Counted from the first letter of the stretch, positions 21,777 through 34,834 are shown. The stretch: DNA of 64,000 bases from Carnegiea gigantea (GCA_029747015.1 JAKOGI010000427.1:206001-270000); one strand, 5' to 3'. Notes: generated by a model not told the origin, from the letters alone. A program made the numbers and translations.

Positions 21777-24700
21777 TGTGAAATCTGGAGTTTTGTCGTA
21801 CTTGCTTAATGAATATTATGCTTGTTTGGTTAGAAAATTTTATTTTAGTACCCGCCAACCTACAACTGCCATATTGCCCAAGTTATCGATCTATCCAACT
21901 TCAGAAACCCAAAATAAATTGTCTAAAGTTGTATAACTTGAATAGCCTTCAATTTTTTTTTTTTTTTGAAGCTCCAACCAAAGCGATTCCCAAATACGAT
22001 CAGATTGTTGAACCCTGGTAATAGTTCTATAATTTACTAAATCGATCCTTAATATATTCAAGGCGGGTAACCTGACCTGCGATTATATTTAGGATTCGGT
22101 TTAGGATTAAGAGCCCGGGAATTCGAATAATAATAATCAAGTGGGTCGTAGTTGTGTGGGATTAGTAGATCAAAAAAAAGGGGGAGAGGATTAAAATTTA
22201 TCAAACACATGCATGAACCCCCCGTGTGCCTGCTTCTTCTTCCTCCTTCACGTGTGACCCCGACACCCCTTCTCTCTGCTCGTTCTTCTGCTTCCTTCAC
22301 CATTCGCAAACCTCAAGCTCCACATCTGCCTCCCCTTCTCTGTTCCTCGCTACCACGCCATGCACCAGGCCTGACCGAACCCTAGGTGACGCCCACCAGG
22401 TGCTGGCGTCTCCTCCCATGCGTGGCCGAGCCCATTTCAGCACAGAACCGACCAATCACCCAGTGGATTTCGCGCATGCAGGTGAGAATTCGAGCAACCT
22501 TATCTCTATAAATTGAATCCTTGCTTGAATTCCCTTCAATTCATCCTAGTTGTGCCTAAAATTATTAGAAATTGCAAGTTAGGGTTTCTGGTTTGGTGGT
22601 GTTCGAACCTCACGCGAAGGCAGAGATTTTCTGAGTGTGTGGAGTTCGAATTTAGCTTCAATCTAGCCAATTTGCACGCTTATACCTTGGATTCGAGTTG
22701 GGTAAATCCTTAATCCCTCCTATTTTATGGATTTCGAATAATAGCTATATGAATCAGTTTACTGAATTGGTAGATTGGATTGTTGTTGTATGAATTCGAT
22801 TGTATGTGTGGACAAACTTTGAGTTTCCCCAATTTACAGCTTCCCTTAATATTAGTGCGAATTCGTATGTGGTATTCAGATTTTAGGCCTCGAAAATGGG
22901 TTTTGATTTCGAATTTAGTTTGAATTAAACGTTAACTAAGCACGTTATATCTCAAACGAGTTCCGGTCTATGATTAGCAAACGTATTACGTTTAAAAGAA
23001 GCTTTTTAGCTAAAAAGTGAAGTCGTTTATGAGTTAGCAATCGTTTTACATTTATAAGAAGTTTTTAAGTTGAAAACGAAATCATTTTATGATTTAGCAA
23101 CCTTATTACATTTATATGTAGCTTCTAAGTTCAAAACGAAATCGTTTTACGATTTAGTAGACTTATTACGTCTATACGAAGCGTCTAAGTTGAAAACAAA
23201 GTCGTTTTACAGTTTAGCAACCCTATTACATTTATACGAAGCATTTAAATTAGAAACTAAGTCGTTATACGATTTAGTAAACATTTCACGGTTATAAAAA
23301 GTCTTTAAGTTATTTATGAAGTCGATTTACGTATTAACAGACAAGCTTGTAAGTTTAAAACGAAGTCGTTTTACAAACTAACAAACGTATTACGTTATTA
23401 AGAAGCTTTTAAGTTGAAAACAAAATCGTTTTACAATTTAGTAAACTTATTACGTTTATACGCAGCATTCGAGTTAGAAACTAAGTCGTTTTATGATTTG
23501 GTAAACGTGTTACCTTTATAAGAAACTTTTGAGTTTAAAGTGAAGTCGTTTTAAGTATTAACCAACTTATTGCCTTTATAAGAAGCTTTTAAGTCTAAAA
23601 GGACATCATTTGTAGTAGTCGTATTACGTTTATACGAAGCTTTTAAATTAGAAACGTTTTACGTCTATAAGAAGTTTCTTAAGTTAAAAACGAAGTCATT
23701 TTACGAGTTAGTAGTCGTATCACGTTTATACGAAACTTTTAAATTAGAAATGAAGTCGTTTCACAAACTAGCAAACGTTTTACGTCTATAAGAAGTTTCT
23801 TAAGTTAAAAACGAAGTCATTTTGCGAGTTAGTAGTCGTATTATGTTTATATGAAGCTTTTACAGTAGAAATGAAGTCGTTTCACAAACTAGCAAACGTT
23901 TTACGTCTATAAGAAGTTTTTTAAGTTAAAAACAAAGTCATTTTACGAGTTAGTAGTCGTGTTACGTTCATAAGAAGCTTTTAAGTTAGGAACGAAGTCA
24001 TTTTATGAATTGGTAAACGTATTTTACAAAATTAGTTTACATGTTAACAAATTTATTACGATTATGAAAAGCTTTTAAGCTATTCACGAAGTCGATTTAT
24101 GAGTTAGCAAACTTGGCTGATATCGTGTTCATCCTTTTGCGTGTGAAAGATTGAAATGAGCGTAAAAAGGGCAACTGAAGGTGATTATTTACGAATCCTA
24201 TCTTTGGAGTACATGCTGGTTAACTACCCAAGTTTTGAATCGTGAGTTAGTAGACTCACCATGATTTTTAAGAGGCTTTTCTTGTTGTTTGCCTACTAGC
24301 TAAAGTTGCATGAGGATTATGTTTTTATGTTATAATTTCATAAAACATACATATGAATAAGTATAAGCATGTTGTTTACTAAGTATGTATGTGTATGAAT
24401 GTTATAAGTTCCTAAGACATATATATGAATAAGTATAAGTATGTATGTGTACGAATGGTTATGTTACATGTTATGTATACATAGAGGAGCTACTCTAGAA
24501 ACTTTAAGCTTAAGTCTGAGACCCAGGGATGGTGGCTTAGTTCCCGCCTGGTATCACATAAGTTATGTTATGATAGATTCAGGGATGGTAGTTTGATTCT
24601 CGCCTGAAGTCTAAGTATGAAAATTATGTCTCAGCCTAGTATGATGTCTGTCCGGATAAGTGTATGTTGCCGCTCGAGTTTGGCCGACTCAGGATGGCAG

Positions 24701-25563
24701 TAACAAAGTACCTCTAAGAGTCTAGTCTCCTTATTTACGTGAATAAGTTACTGTGTATGATTTTCTGTAAGTGAAACTTAGGTGTAAAACCCCTTTTATG
24801 CTTTGTTTTTTGGGTTTACATAACTTTATTATGTTAAGTCAATGCATTATGGTTTCTTCTAAAGTTAAGTTTTTTTTGGTATGACTATTCCTTTGCTCGG
24901 TTATGGTTCGAATATGATGTATTATGTAGAAGCTCTTCAACTAAAATGAATTACGAAAGGCTTTTGTAAGTTAATATGTATTTCAAGTATGTTTTGGGAG
25001 AGAGGGTTTACTCACTGAGCGGTGGTTGCTCATTCCCATTACTTTTCCCCTTTTTCCCTGGATCGACAGATATGTGACTGACGTGTGGAGTGCAACAAGG
25101 ATGGACTTGCTTGGTTTGATTATGACATGATTATGTAATATTGGTTATGTTTGTAAGGTTGTGTAATTATTTATCTTCTTGTAAGGTTTATGGAAAATAG
25201 AAAGCTCTGTATACTCCGGGAGTGTGGCCCATAGAGTTGTGAACTCCGGCGTGTAGCCATAGAGCTGTTGGTGTTATTTAGTACCTTTATGTATTGCAGG
25301 GATGTAATGTAAGGCTTAGGCCTGGGGAAATGGTCAGTTTTCAGGGTAGACTCTATCCGTTTTGCCCCAGAAATTAAGAAAATCCTAGCATTCCTAGCCC
25401 TAGGGTTAAACTCAGGACCCAATTATATTATAGTGGCTTACGTTTTAAATATTAAGTCTCAATAGGTTATGTTTCAAATAGGTTTAAGCATGTTGCCTTA
25501 ACAGTCTTTCCCCAGGGGAAGGCTGTGGCGTGTAACACGATCCGGTGAGATCGGGATGTTACA
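21777..25563 (+). mobile_element. Probable solo LTR of a Tekay/Del-like gypsy element
   Basis: The right end, GGTGAGATCGGGATGTTACA, is a typical long gypsy LTR terminus, and no primer site follows. The left end is placed at TGTGAAATCTGG (21777) because TCATC occurs directly before it (21772-21776) and directly after the right end (25564-25568), giving a 5-bp target duplication. Length is 3787 bp. The segment at about 24990-25080 (CTCACTGAGCGG, CCCATTACTTTTCCCC) matches the reverse of the corresponding part of the LARD LTRs near 17515-17575, so they belong to related families. The left boundary is the less certain one. Confidence 0.6.
22925..24115. repeat. Degenerate 60-bp tandem repeat array with a 121-bp higher-order unit
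   Basis: The core GTCGTTTTACGA recurs with a spacing of 60 bases at about 23081, 23141, 23201, 23261, 23321 and again at 23366, 23426, 23486, 23546. Three successive 121-bp units starting CGTTTTACGTCTATAAGAAG lie at 23655, 23776 and 23897, so the array has evolved a two-monomer repeat at its 3' side. Roughly 18 monomers in all. The array lies inside the solo LTR. Confidence 0.85.
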
Positions 25564-25568
25564 TCATC

Positions 25569-27162
25569 CCATGTCATTCTGATCAACCAAGCTATTGAAC
25601 ATTCTACACACAGTCATTCGTAAACCTTGGAGTCACGCACCCAACTATGATCATGGGTCCACTAGCATGCGATATGATCAAGCATAGAATATGCGAGGCA
25701 AGCAAATGCGGACGTAACTTCTATGGTCACATGATTTCTAGCTAAGTAGATGAATAGATAGCCTTCCTAACAAAACATAAGAGTAGGGGTACTTTAGTTG
25801 ACATGACAATTAGGCAATTCCCCTACTCCACCCTATCGATTAACTCAAGTAATCCATCTAACTCGATCATATGCATATTCACACTGAAAGATGTACTATT
25901 AGTAGGAAATCCAATTGCTTAGCACTTCATTAACATAACTTATCAAGGATCACTCTAACACGAATCTAAGTAACTATGTAACCCGTTTCGAGCTTTGTAT
26001 TACACATAACGTCACAACTACTGTATCAAACACATTCACCTTAGTAAGAGGCATATAATTCCAAAGTCTGTCAGGCTCTCTCTACCTTGTTATTTTCAGG
26101 TGTATTGGGGTTTGATAGAGTTAGGATACTATCAATTTCACATCAAGAATAACATTCTGTACAATGGATAGTATAATGTATGGGAGACTCGATATCAGCA
26201 ACAAATGCATGATGTAAATCAGAAGGTATATCGTATAAATGTCAATTTCATATAGGACATTAGGAACATTATACAGGTGACAACAAGCATTGTGCTGGAC
26301 AATGGGGACAATTTTTATACAATAGTCAAGAGAAATGCACTACCATTGTTTAATTTCAATCCATGCATATCAGAATCTCATTTAATTTCTTTAAATAACT
26401 TGAGATTCATGCATGAGGGGTATCACCTAGGATGATTCTTAGTCATAGAAAGCTACCTCTAATCACTTGCAAATGAATCATCATTAACACATCCGACAAT
26501 GCATACACCTTGGCATGTGGACACTTAAAATCATTTGATTACACATAGAAAGTTATGCTCGTAGGGCTAATCCCAAGTATTATTGTAAAGCAAATGTGAG
26601 TCTTCGGTTGCAACAATAAGACCCAACCAAACAATTAGAAAGGTCTCTAATGCGAAAGCAAAACCCTAACTTACTAGGAAGACTTTAACTTTCAAAGTCT
26701 TTAGGTTTTCAAAAGGAAATAGTTTAACTACTTCTAGCTCTCTCTCTGCCAACCTTTGAGTACGTATACTCACTGTATTATGAGGCCCGTGGAGCAAATC
26801 GTACTTTAGGGGCAAAGATGCGGTTAGAGTTAAGACTTTTCTAATCATTTGAATTCAAATCATATGTTCTTTAAATGTTCAATTAAAATCACCAAGGTGC
26901 ACACACATAACACTATAGATTGAGCTAACACTTAGCTCATCTATGAGAATGCAAGTTATTCGACTTATGCTCTTAGCAATTCGTTCATTCACTCGATTAC
27001 AGAGCTCACTCAAGCCACACTTAACTAGCTAAATGCATTAACGTTCACACAAAACCCACATTTGCACACAAAGTGCGGCATATATCACAGCACTTTGAAT
27101 GTGTCCCTCGATAACTATATGCAATGCAAGACTCAGGTCGCGCCCTGTAGTCGTAGGACCTT
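25569..27162 (-). other. LARD internal region, part 2, non-coding
   Basis: No recognised protein. Short frames only, the longest being 60 codons on the minus strand at 26666-26848, with no known motif. This side lies next to the primer site and would hold the leader and any packaging signal. Confidence 0.6.
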
Positions 27163-27174
27163 GCTCTGATACCA
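27163..27174 (-). other. Primer binding site of the LARD, tRNA-Met
   Basis: The reverse strand reads TGGTATCAGAGC, a perfect match, three bases inside the 5' LTR end. It fixes the orientation of the element. Confidence 0.9.
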
Positions 27175-27177
27175 TCT

Positions 27178-30100
27178 TGTAACACCCCAACCCCTAGCGC
27201 CAGGAGCATTACATTTTTCTTAAATACTGCTTATCTTCTAGGGCGAAACGGACATAGTTTCCTTTAAAACCTGACCATTTCCTAGACTAAAAGCCTTATA
27301 ATAAACCCTTCATTGAATAGAAACATATAGAACTCTAAAATAAGCTCAACGGCTACACGCCGGAGTCCATAGCTCAACCAGCCACTTGCTTAGGTACATT
27401 AAAAAATATAGTTCAATAATAAAGAAGGAAATAAAAGATACCATTCAACGGATCACACATCCGGAGTACTGGGGTTTACATCCAATAATGTACCCAACTT
27501 CAGCTAAAAGGCAACTGGCTAATAAGATGATTGACTCACATGGCCATGCAAAGCAACTTTCAAACTATATGCATTACATGAACTAGAGTACTTGTTTACA
27601 TACATTCATAAACTAAGGATACATTACGTTACATCATTTAATAGTAAGAGCACTTCATTGTGAGCACGCATGACACCTCATCAAGCAAGGGTAAACTCCA
27701 ACTTGGTATAAGTGAACCGACTTCTACCTATTACACAAAAAACCTGGGAAAAGGGAAAAGAGTAATGGGATGAGCAACCACACGCTCAGTGAGTATTCTC
27801 TAACTCCTTAAAACCAAACCGTTGCAGGCAATAATACCAATAGTTGTCACGTATCACGCATTTATGTATTACTATCATATTAGGCAGTAATTTACCCCAA
27901 GGACGGATTGTTCCCCATAACCTTCATTCTAGCCACTCAACTTGTTTCCAGGTCCCTAAATGACCAAATCTCCTCACTAACAAGCACTTGAGCACATAAA
28001 CGGGTAACGAGGATCATGCACGAAACTTTCTTTCACAGAATGAATGCTTTTAAAACTTAAATACTCAATCATTATAAGAACATGGCCATACTTTACTTGG
28101 GATTTCATTCAAACTATTCTTGCTCATTCATAAGACATGCATGGGATATGCACAGGAATCTTCCTTTTTCGTGAAAACACTTTACTTAGCCTTATTTTAA
28201 ATTTCATTCATAGGGTATGCATAGGATATACGCATTTCAACTCTCATTCATAAGATATGCACAGAATATGCATGGAAAGCTTTCCTTCTTTTCTTAAAAA
28301 CACTTTGCTCAGCATCTTGAGACTCATAAGAACACTTTGCTTAGCCTCTTGAGCTCATAAAAACACTCTGCTGAGCCTCTTGAGGCTCATATTCTTTAAA
28401 ACAAAATCTCTTTCGTATTGGTCCTCTAATGACTCTCATGAGCTTTCGTGACTTATTCATACTGGCCTCTTAGTGGCTGTTAAAATCTTTCTTTTTCCTG
28501 AAATACTTAGGATCGCAAAATACCAATTGCTCTTCTTACTTATTAGGAAAGTACTATTGGCATAAGGTCATCATAATGTGCTGATAGGGTGAGATCTATT
28601 CTCAACCCCTGGTGAGACTATCCTCACCTATAAGCTCTTACTTCCCAGGATGGCTGCATAAATGGACCTACACCCTCGTCATGGTTTTCTAGGCTCTCCC
28701 ACTACTGGGACATACTCCCTAGGCTCAGGATTCCCCGGTTCAAGCAAGTTCACTCCCATCTGACATATGTCCCTAAGCTTGTTATGTTAGCCAATTTAAA
28801 GCGTATGGCCATAGCGGCTAATAAGTTTGCTGTCTCTAGCAGCGAAATGATTTATCACACAACTCACTGCTTTTTAAAATTCCTTAGGGATTCCCCCGTT
28901 CTAGCAGGTTCACTCCCAAAAATGTACTCGTATAGTTAAAAATAGGTCATCATTTGCTAATAGTTATGGCTACCATTATTTTCAACCGCGAAAACCTTTT
29001 TTTCTTTAAAACTCTCCCCCACGCACATGATGCAGCTTGATGACGTAAAAGGGGAGGAATTTACACGTAGCACATTCAAACACTTCATAATTCAATTGGG
29101 CAGAATAAGCCACACATGGCCTCACAATCCACATGATTGTTGTCAATCACAACCCAGGCTCCCTCTTCACATAACACCGACCACAAAGAACCTCCAAACT
29201 CTCATTAGTTGATCCTCAAGCTATCCGACTACCAGCTTGGTTTTTAATTCCATAGCCATAGCATATTATCATAAAATTCATAAAGAAATATGTAGTAGCA
29301 ACATCTGAACTTTCTAGGCAAATAGCATCCATCCAGTGGCACATTACGACATATATAATCATATATATAGCTCAATAACTTAAACAAGGCCCTCAACGGT
29401 GGAAATGAACAATGCATGAACTAAGCTAACTTGCATTCACAGCTCACAACTAGGAAATAAGCATGCCCAATTTGTGTCATTTTTAAAGCATAGTTTAGTC
29501 ATGTTAAGGCTTACATATTTGTTTTGAACAAATCAAGCTTATTAGGTCATTTTCAAGGTTATTTCAGGCATGAATTAACCATACTAGCTTGCATCGACTT
29601 AGGGCATTCTTATGTCATTTCAAAGGCCATTCTCAAACTTGAATCAACTCACTTGACATGTATCGATTCGAAGCATTCTTGGGTTGTTTCGAAGCTACTT
29701 TCAAGCATGAACTAACTAAATTAACATACATCGAATCGAAGCATTCTTAGACTACTCGAAGCCTTCTTAGACTATTCGAAGCCACTTTCAAGCATGAATT
29801 AACTAAATTAACATGCATCAATTTAGGGTAATCTTGGGCCTAATAATCAGTCCAATCAACATGCATAAGTTTAGGGTAATCTTAGGCATAAAAAACATTT
29901 TGGTTCAGCAGCTATAAACGCATGATTTAAACTGAATTCAGCTGAAGTAAAGCATGCATAATCTGTCGTCATATTCCTAATTAATCTAGCTAACCCTAGA
30001 CTAACATGCATCATCACTCGAGCGCTAAAACCTTTTCAAAATTACTAATACTTTAGGAGGTGAGAAACACCCACCTCGATCCAAGCTAGAGGGCCCGATT

Positions 30101-31005
30101 TAGGGTTTGGTTTGGACTGATTCGAGGCTAGGCCACAACCCTTGCTCCTCGCATCGCTGCTGCCACTGCCTCTCCTCCCTTGCTCTAGCCCTCGGCCGCA
30201 TAGATCAAGACCACCTCAGTGGTGGTCGAGGTATAGGTGGTGCTTGGGGTTCAAAATCCTAACGTTTTAGACCCTTATCTCCTTGGGATTTGGTGGTCGC
30301 TGGACTCGAGCCCACTGATCGAACACCTTACTGACGACACCTGGCCATCATCCCATCGGTGTCAACCATCGCTGGCGCAAATCTCTCTCTCTTTCCTCTT
30401 GTTCCTCCTTCTCGCTCAATGTCTCTCTCCCTCTTTGCTTGCCGGGTCCGGGGTCGTGGCCGGCTACACGTCGCTGTCGACGTTGCTGGCCAGCTCCCCC
30501 TTGTCTCTCTCTTTCACTCAGCCTGTCTCTTTCTCTCTCTTATGCAGTGGGTCGTTGGGTTGGGTTGAGAACATCCCCCTTGCTCGTATGTCTTGGCTGA
30601 ACACAGGGGGCTTTGGTCCCCTTTTAGTCCTTTTTCCCCTTTTTTGTTTCTTTTGTGCTCAATTGCTATAACAATCCAATTCCTGATCCCAAATTCGTTA
30701 ACACTCAGTCTAGGCCTGGGTTAAAATGTTCTAAAACCAGTGCTCTAATTAAATTTGAGAAACGACTAAATGAATCAAATAACGATTTTGAGGGGATGAG
30801 TTATCATCAACTCAAAAATTTTTTAAATAATTAACGATGATAATAATAATAATATTATTAACGATATTCCTTTTTTTGATGAAATTATTGCTCACATACG
30901 CACATTAGTAGTAATTTAACCCATATAGTTTAATAAAATACGATTTTATAACGTAAAAAGGTGACACAATCAGCTTAATGAAAAATAAAGGACAAGGGGG
31001 TTACA
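27178..31005 (-). repeat. 5' LTR of the LARD
   Basis: 3828 bp, plus-strand ends TGTAACACCCC and GGGGGTTACA. Collinear with 16951-20751. Beyond it, at 31006, the Athila-like third ORF resumes at once. Confidence 0.85.
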
Positions 31006-31450
31006 ATACTATTAAAAGAACTTAAATTAAGCTCGTAACATTCCCTAACTAGATGGAAGGAAATGTATCCTTCTTGACAACGACACCCACTCGCGGGCTC
31101 TACATGTAACGTACTTAAAAACTCAAGATTGAGTTTATGATAAGTGTGGTCCCTAATCTCTAAAAATTACCCTATACCTCCCCAAGCAAACAACCAACGA
31201 ATGTGATCTAACAAAGCCAATCAAGTTAACAAATCCTCTTTATAATAATGAGTAGCAATAACAAGCTTACTACTCAAAACGTTGTATCTTACAATATGTT
31301 CAAGATGTGTTAAATCAAGGAGGTTAGGAATATTACCTTGGTTTCTTGCAATGGTTTAGGTTCGGGATGTCCAGGATGCCTATTGTGGTGCTTGACTTGA
31401 CATCCTTGTCTATTGAGTGGTTTTTGCCTTCTTCTTGGGTGCCATACAAT
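31006..31450 (-). pseudogene. Athila-like third ORF, N-terminal half
   Basis: On the minus strand the reading includes LLDHIRWLFAWGGIG, FLEIRDHTYHKLNLEF and ECYELNLSSFNSI, the same order as in copy B at about 56640-56870. Two stops interrupt it. It ends at the LARD LTR, and the reading continues at 16948 with FGFSSS. Confidence 0.75.
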
Positions 31451-32184
31451 GGAAAGTGGATGAGTGAAAACTCTAAACACTAAGGTAAAATAGGAAAGGA
31501 AAATGGCAAAAAATGAAAAATTTGTGAAAATTAAAGTTATGGGGAAGAAATATGGAAGAATATCAGAAAATTTGGAAGAATGGAAGGTGAAAATCGGGTT
31601 GTTGAGGGTTAGGGTGTGAAAATGGGTAGAATATGAGACAAGAAGGCACAAAAAGAGATATTTGAAAGAGATTTGTAGTGAAAGTGAAGTAAATAAGAAG
31701 AAACGGAAGAAATTTGATAAAAAATGAGTAAAAACTGAAGATTTAGAGGTGGGTGGTTATAGAGGTTTCAGAGAGAGAAGGGAAGAGTTTAGAGAGAGAG
31801 AGAGAAAAAGACTTAAGGGAATGAAGAAGATGAAATATTTTCGAGTCCAGGGGCATGAAAAAACCCTTGACCGCGGATAGAGAGACTTACCACGGACCAT
31901 GGGGTCCACCACAGACCATCCGTGGTGAGCTCTAGTTCAGCATTTTTCTATTTTTTCTGGTAGAGACCCCATGGACCAAGTTGGGCACCATTAGGGGTCC
32001 GTGCTAGCTTCTGGCTGGCGCTTCTAAAACTCTCTTTTTTTTTTTTTCAATGTTTTATCCTTCTTTCTTCTTTTTCTCTCTAGTTTTGTTCTTTTTATTG
32101 ATGATTTTTTTTTAAAAAAAGAAATGCACTATATACAATGAAAGAAAAAGAAAAACTTGTAAAGGGAAAAACTTAGGTTACCTC
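31451..32184 (-). other. Spacer between pol remnant and third ORF, with CCACGG/CCGTGG motif
   Basis: Purine-rich on the plus strand, with GA runs at 31790-31810. A paired palindromic motif (CCACGGACCATGG, then CAGACCATCCGTGGTG) lies at about 31888-31928. The same spacer position in copy B carries a similar motif at 56013-56053. No ORF that I believe. Confidence 0.5.
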
Positions 32185-32400
32185 CGAAGAAGCGCTCTTT
32201 TAGAGTCGGGAGCTCACTCGTCTCTTCTAGGAAGGCTCAGGGTTAGAAAGGGTGTGAACAACAAGCTTATCAATGGGTTCCCCTACATCTCCTGGCCTTC
32301 CTTTATCACGGACCTCGAAGTCGAACTCTTACACCAGAAGGCACCACATCAAGAGCTCGGGATGCAGGTCCTTCTTTACCATCAAGTGTCGCCAACTAGC
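32185..32400 (-). pseudogene. RNase H stub fused to the end of pol, Athila-like minus copy
   Basis: The reverse strand reads LMVKKDLHPELL and FDFEVRDKGRPG, the C-terminal end of a gypsy RNase H, starting only a few dozen bases after the protease stop. Then, about 25 codons later, SKRALLRR matches the last residues of pol (compare KRALPGWQ in copy B). Reverse transcriptase, most of RNase H and the whole integrase are missing. Stops are present. Confidence 0.65.
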
Positions 32401-32432
32401 GTGATCCATGTACAAACGAACTTGTAGTGAGC

Positions 32433-33188
32433 TCAATCAGATGCACCACTACCAAACTCGACTCCTAAGTTAAAATCACACCTAATATCATTAACAGGAG
32501 GCATAGACTGCTCCATTTGAGCAAGCCTACAATAATCGCTCATGAAAACATCATTAGCACCATAAGGCTCGTCCTTAGTTATGCTAGGTGGCGCAGGTGT
32601 ATTAAATTCCACCCTAGCATAATCAAGGTCGAGGCCTTCAGACATAACACATTCAAATACAAAAGGGTCAACAAGCCACCAATCATCAAATGAGCCAGTC
32701 TTATGAAAATCCAAACCTTCTTTAAAAGTAGATGAAGGAGAGGAGAAATTTTGGTTTTCAAAAAAACCAAATAAAACATGACACTCCCCCACATCAAATG
32801 TCAACCGTCCTCCTTTTACGTCAACCTTGCAATTGGAAGTGGCCAAGAAGGGTCTCCCTAGAATAATTTGGGTATACGAGTCTATGACCATATCTAAGAT
32901 GATAAAGTCATCAAGCACATAAAAGTCACCTACTTGTATGAGGACATTCTCCAAAATACCCAAAGGGCACTTTACGGAACCATCCGCGAATTGAAGTGAA
33001 ATAAATATTGGTTGTAACTCACCTAAACCAAGCTTCTGGAAAATAGAATGGGGCACAAGACTAACACTTACACCAAGATCACATAAGGCAATATCAATCT
33101 TCACCTTACCGACCATACAAGGAATAGAGAAGCTACCTAGATCTTTTAGCTTAGGGGGAAACTCTTCACATACCACCACATTACTCAC
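32433..33188 (-). pseudogene. Athila-like aspartic protease, minus copy
   Basis: A 251-codon frame of the polyprotein. The N-terminal part contains FPPKLKDLGSFSIPC, the active-site segment CDLGVSVSLVPHSIFQKLG with its Asp in place, and ILGRPFLATSNCKVDVKGGR, all hallmarks of plant gypsy proteases. The protease would process the gag-pol precursor. The last 80 residues are acidic linker. In autonomous elements reverse transcriptase follows; here the frame stops and only an RNase H stub comes next. It lacks its own start and depends on the gag fusion, which is broken upstream. Confidence 0.8.
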
Positions 33189-33745
33189 CCTCCAAAGGGT
33201 AAGGTCTCAATCTCAGCACTTTTCATATCACTCTTAGTTCTATGCACCTCTTCACCCTCCTCACGTTCCATACCTTCAGAATTCTCTAACCCTCCTTTCA
33301 AGATAACACAATTACACACTTACACAACTTACGGGCATTCGGCTCGGGCTTACTAGGGAGTCTACTGAGGTGAAGATGAAGAGGCAGCTTGTTGGGTAAT
33401 TCGAACTTTCAACATCTTATTGTGAGCAGTAAGTACATTAAACTTACATGCTAATTACTTAATATACTCATCTTGCTTTTATTGTGCTAAAATCATACTC
33501 TCCATCATTATCTCTAAATTGGATTTCTGAGTACTTGTTGAGGGTAAGTTGGTCTTTAAAATCAAGCGAGTGGTCTGAAATTCATTTAAGGCATAGAAGG
33601 AACATTATACCTAGAGGAGAAATTAGGGTGATTCCTCCAACAAGGATTGTATGTGTTAGAGAATGGGTCATTGGTTGGTCTAAGGTTATAGGCATTGACA
33701 TAGTTAACTTGGTCACTAGTATCTTAGGCAAATGGACTCTCAACT

Positions 33746-34749
33746 TGGCAATTCACAGCTAAATGATCAACAGACCCACAAATTTCACATGATGGGGAAG
33801 GGGTACTTAAACTCATAAAATTAACATTCAATCATTCTAACCTTTGAGACATGGCATCTATCTTGGTAGAAAGCATAGAGATAGCATCAAGTTCTAACTT
33901 ACCTCCAACCCTCTTGGGTTGGCTTCTGTCATTAGACCACTAGTAGTTATTAAACTCCATCTCCTCAATAAGGTTGTAAGCCTCATCTTTTGCCTTGTTC
34001 ATAAGTATGCTGCTTACCGCAGCATCTATAGTAGACCTCACCAATTGAGTAAATCTATTGTAGAAGGCTTGCATTAACACCTACCGTTAAAGCTAATGAT
34101 GTAGACATAGCCTCAATATGTCCTTAAAACACTCCCAAGCTTCATATGGCAACTTATCCTCCCTTTGAGCAAAAGTGGCGATTCGGTTTCTCAAACTCAC
34201 TGTCTTGCTAGGAGGAAATAATTTTACAAGAAAAACCTTGGTGAGCTTATCCCATGTTGTGATGCATCCAGAAGGCAAAGAATGAAGCCATGCTCTCGCT
34301 TTGTCCCTAAGTGAAAAGGGAAATAGCCGCAATCCAATAGCATTAGTAGATACTCCATTGGGCTTTAATGTGTCGCACATCTCTAAGAATACTGAGAGGT
34401 GTAAGTTCCGATCTTCTAACGGGCTGCCTCTAAATTGGGATAGTCGCACCATGGAAATAAGAGTCGACTTATGCTCAAAATTATAGGCTTCCTCATTTGG
34501 TCGAGCAATGCTAGAGGCATTGCCTTCGATTCCCAGGATAACGAAATCCCGAAGCGTCCTTATTTGGTCATCTCCTACTCCAACCATCGTTGAAGAGGCT
34601 TCTTGAGCTTTGGCTTTTTGCTCATGTAACATCAACTTCTTTCTCCTAGAGCCAAAAGTCCTTTCTATTTTTGGATCAATTTCAAACAGAAAGGAACTTC
34701 GCATATAATTAGAGAAATGCTGCAAAAGATTACCACAAAACACTACCAA
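33746..34749 (-). pseudogene. gag: Athila-like gag, minus copy
   Basis: Capsid and nucleocapsid precursor. The 218-codon N-terminal frame (34749-34093) has the retrotransposon gag core: LEMCDTLKPNGVSTNAIGLR, LFPFSLRDKARAWLHSLP, TTWDKLTKVFLVKLFPPSK and LPYEAWECFKDILR. A frameshift near 34093 and later stops follow. The reading continues as DEAYNLIEEMEFNN and ends in a complete CCHC knuckle, CEICGSVDHLAVNC, near 33760-33800. Start unclear: MRSSFLFEIDPKIERTF lies about 50 bases inside the frame and matches the start in copy B. Region 33189-33745 between gag and protease is the usual low-complexity linker, without clear motifs. Confidence 0.8.
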
Positions 34750-34834
34750 TGCAAATCAAGAAATTAAAATGAAAAAGAAAAACTCAAAAAATGCTTAGTC
34801 AATCTATATAGGCAAACTCAATATCCAAAAATTG

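Larger units (their letters stand above)
16951..31005 (-). mobile_element. Non-coding LTR retrotransposon (LARD) with 3.8-kb LTRs
   Basis: On the minus strand: 5' LTR 31005-27178, tRNA-Met primer site 27174-27163, internal region, polypurine tract about 20769-20755, 3' LTR 20751-16951. The internal region is only about 2.6 kb once the solo LTR at 21777-25563 is removed, and it shows no gag, protease, reverse transcriptase or integrase. Both replication signals remain, so it fits a large retrotransposon derivative, moved by enzymes of another element. LTR ends TGTAAC...GTTACA and the polypurine context resemble Tekay/Del gypsy elements such as the one at 59029. It lies inside the third ORF of the Athila-like element. 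The outermost 12 or so bases of the 3' LTR are missing. Confidence 0.8.

Noticed and set aside
23070..23297. ORF with a 20-residue protein repeat
   Set aside because: It is only the translation of the 60-bp DNA repeat, whose unit is a multiple of three; other monomers carry stops.
22925..24115. CRISPR-like array
   Set aside because: Monomers are adjacent and degenerate with no unique spacers, and the DNA is a plant retrotransposon LTR.
5544..27174. tRNA genes at the tRNA-like matches
   Set aside because: The matches at 5544-5555 and 27163-27174 are 12-base primer sites next to LTRs, without the rest of a tRNA.
20150..30671. ORFs of 137 and 144 codons at 20150-20563 and 30237-30671 in the two LARD LTRs
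   Set aside because: They cover the same LTR region but are not in a conserved frame; changes between the LTRs ignore codon positions, so they are chance frames in a GC-richer island.
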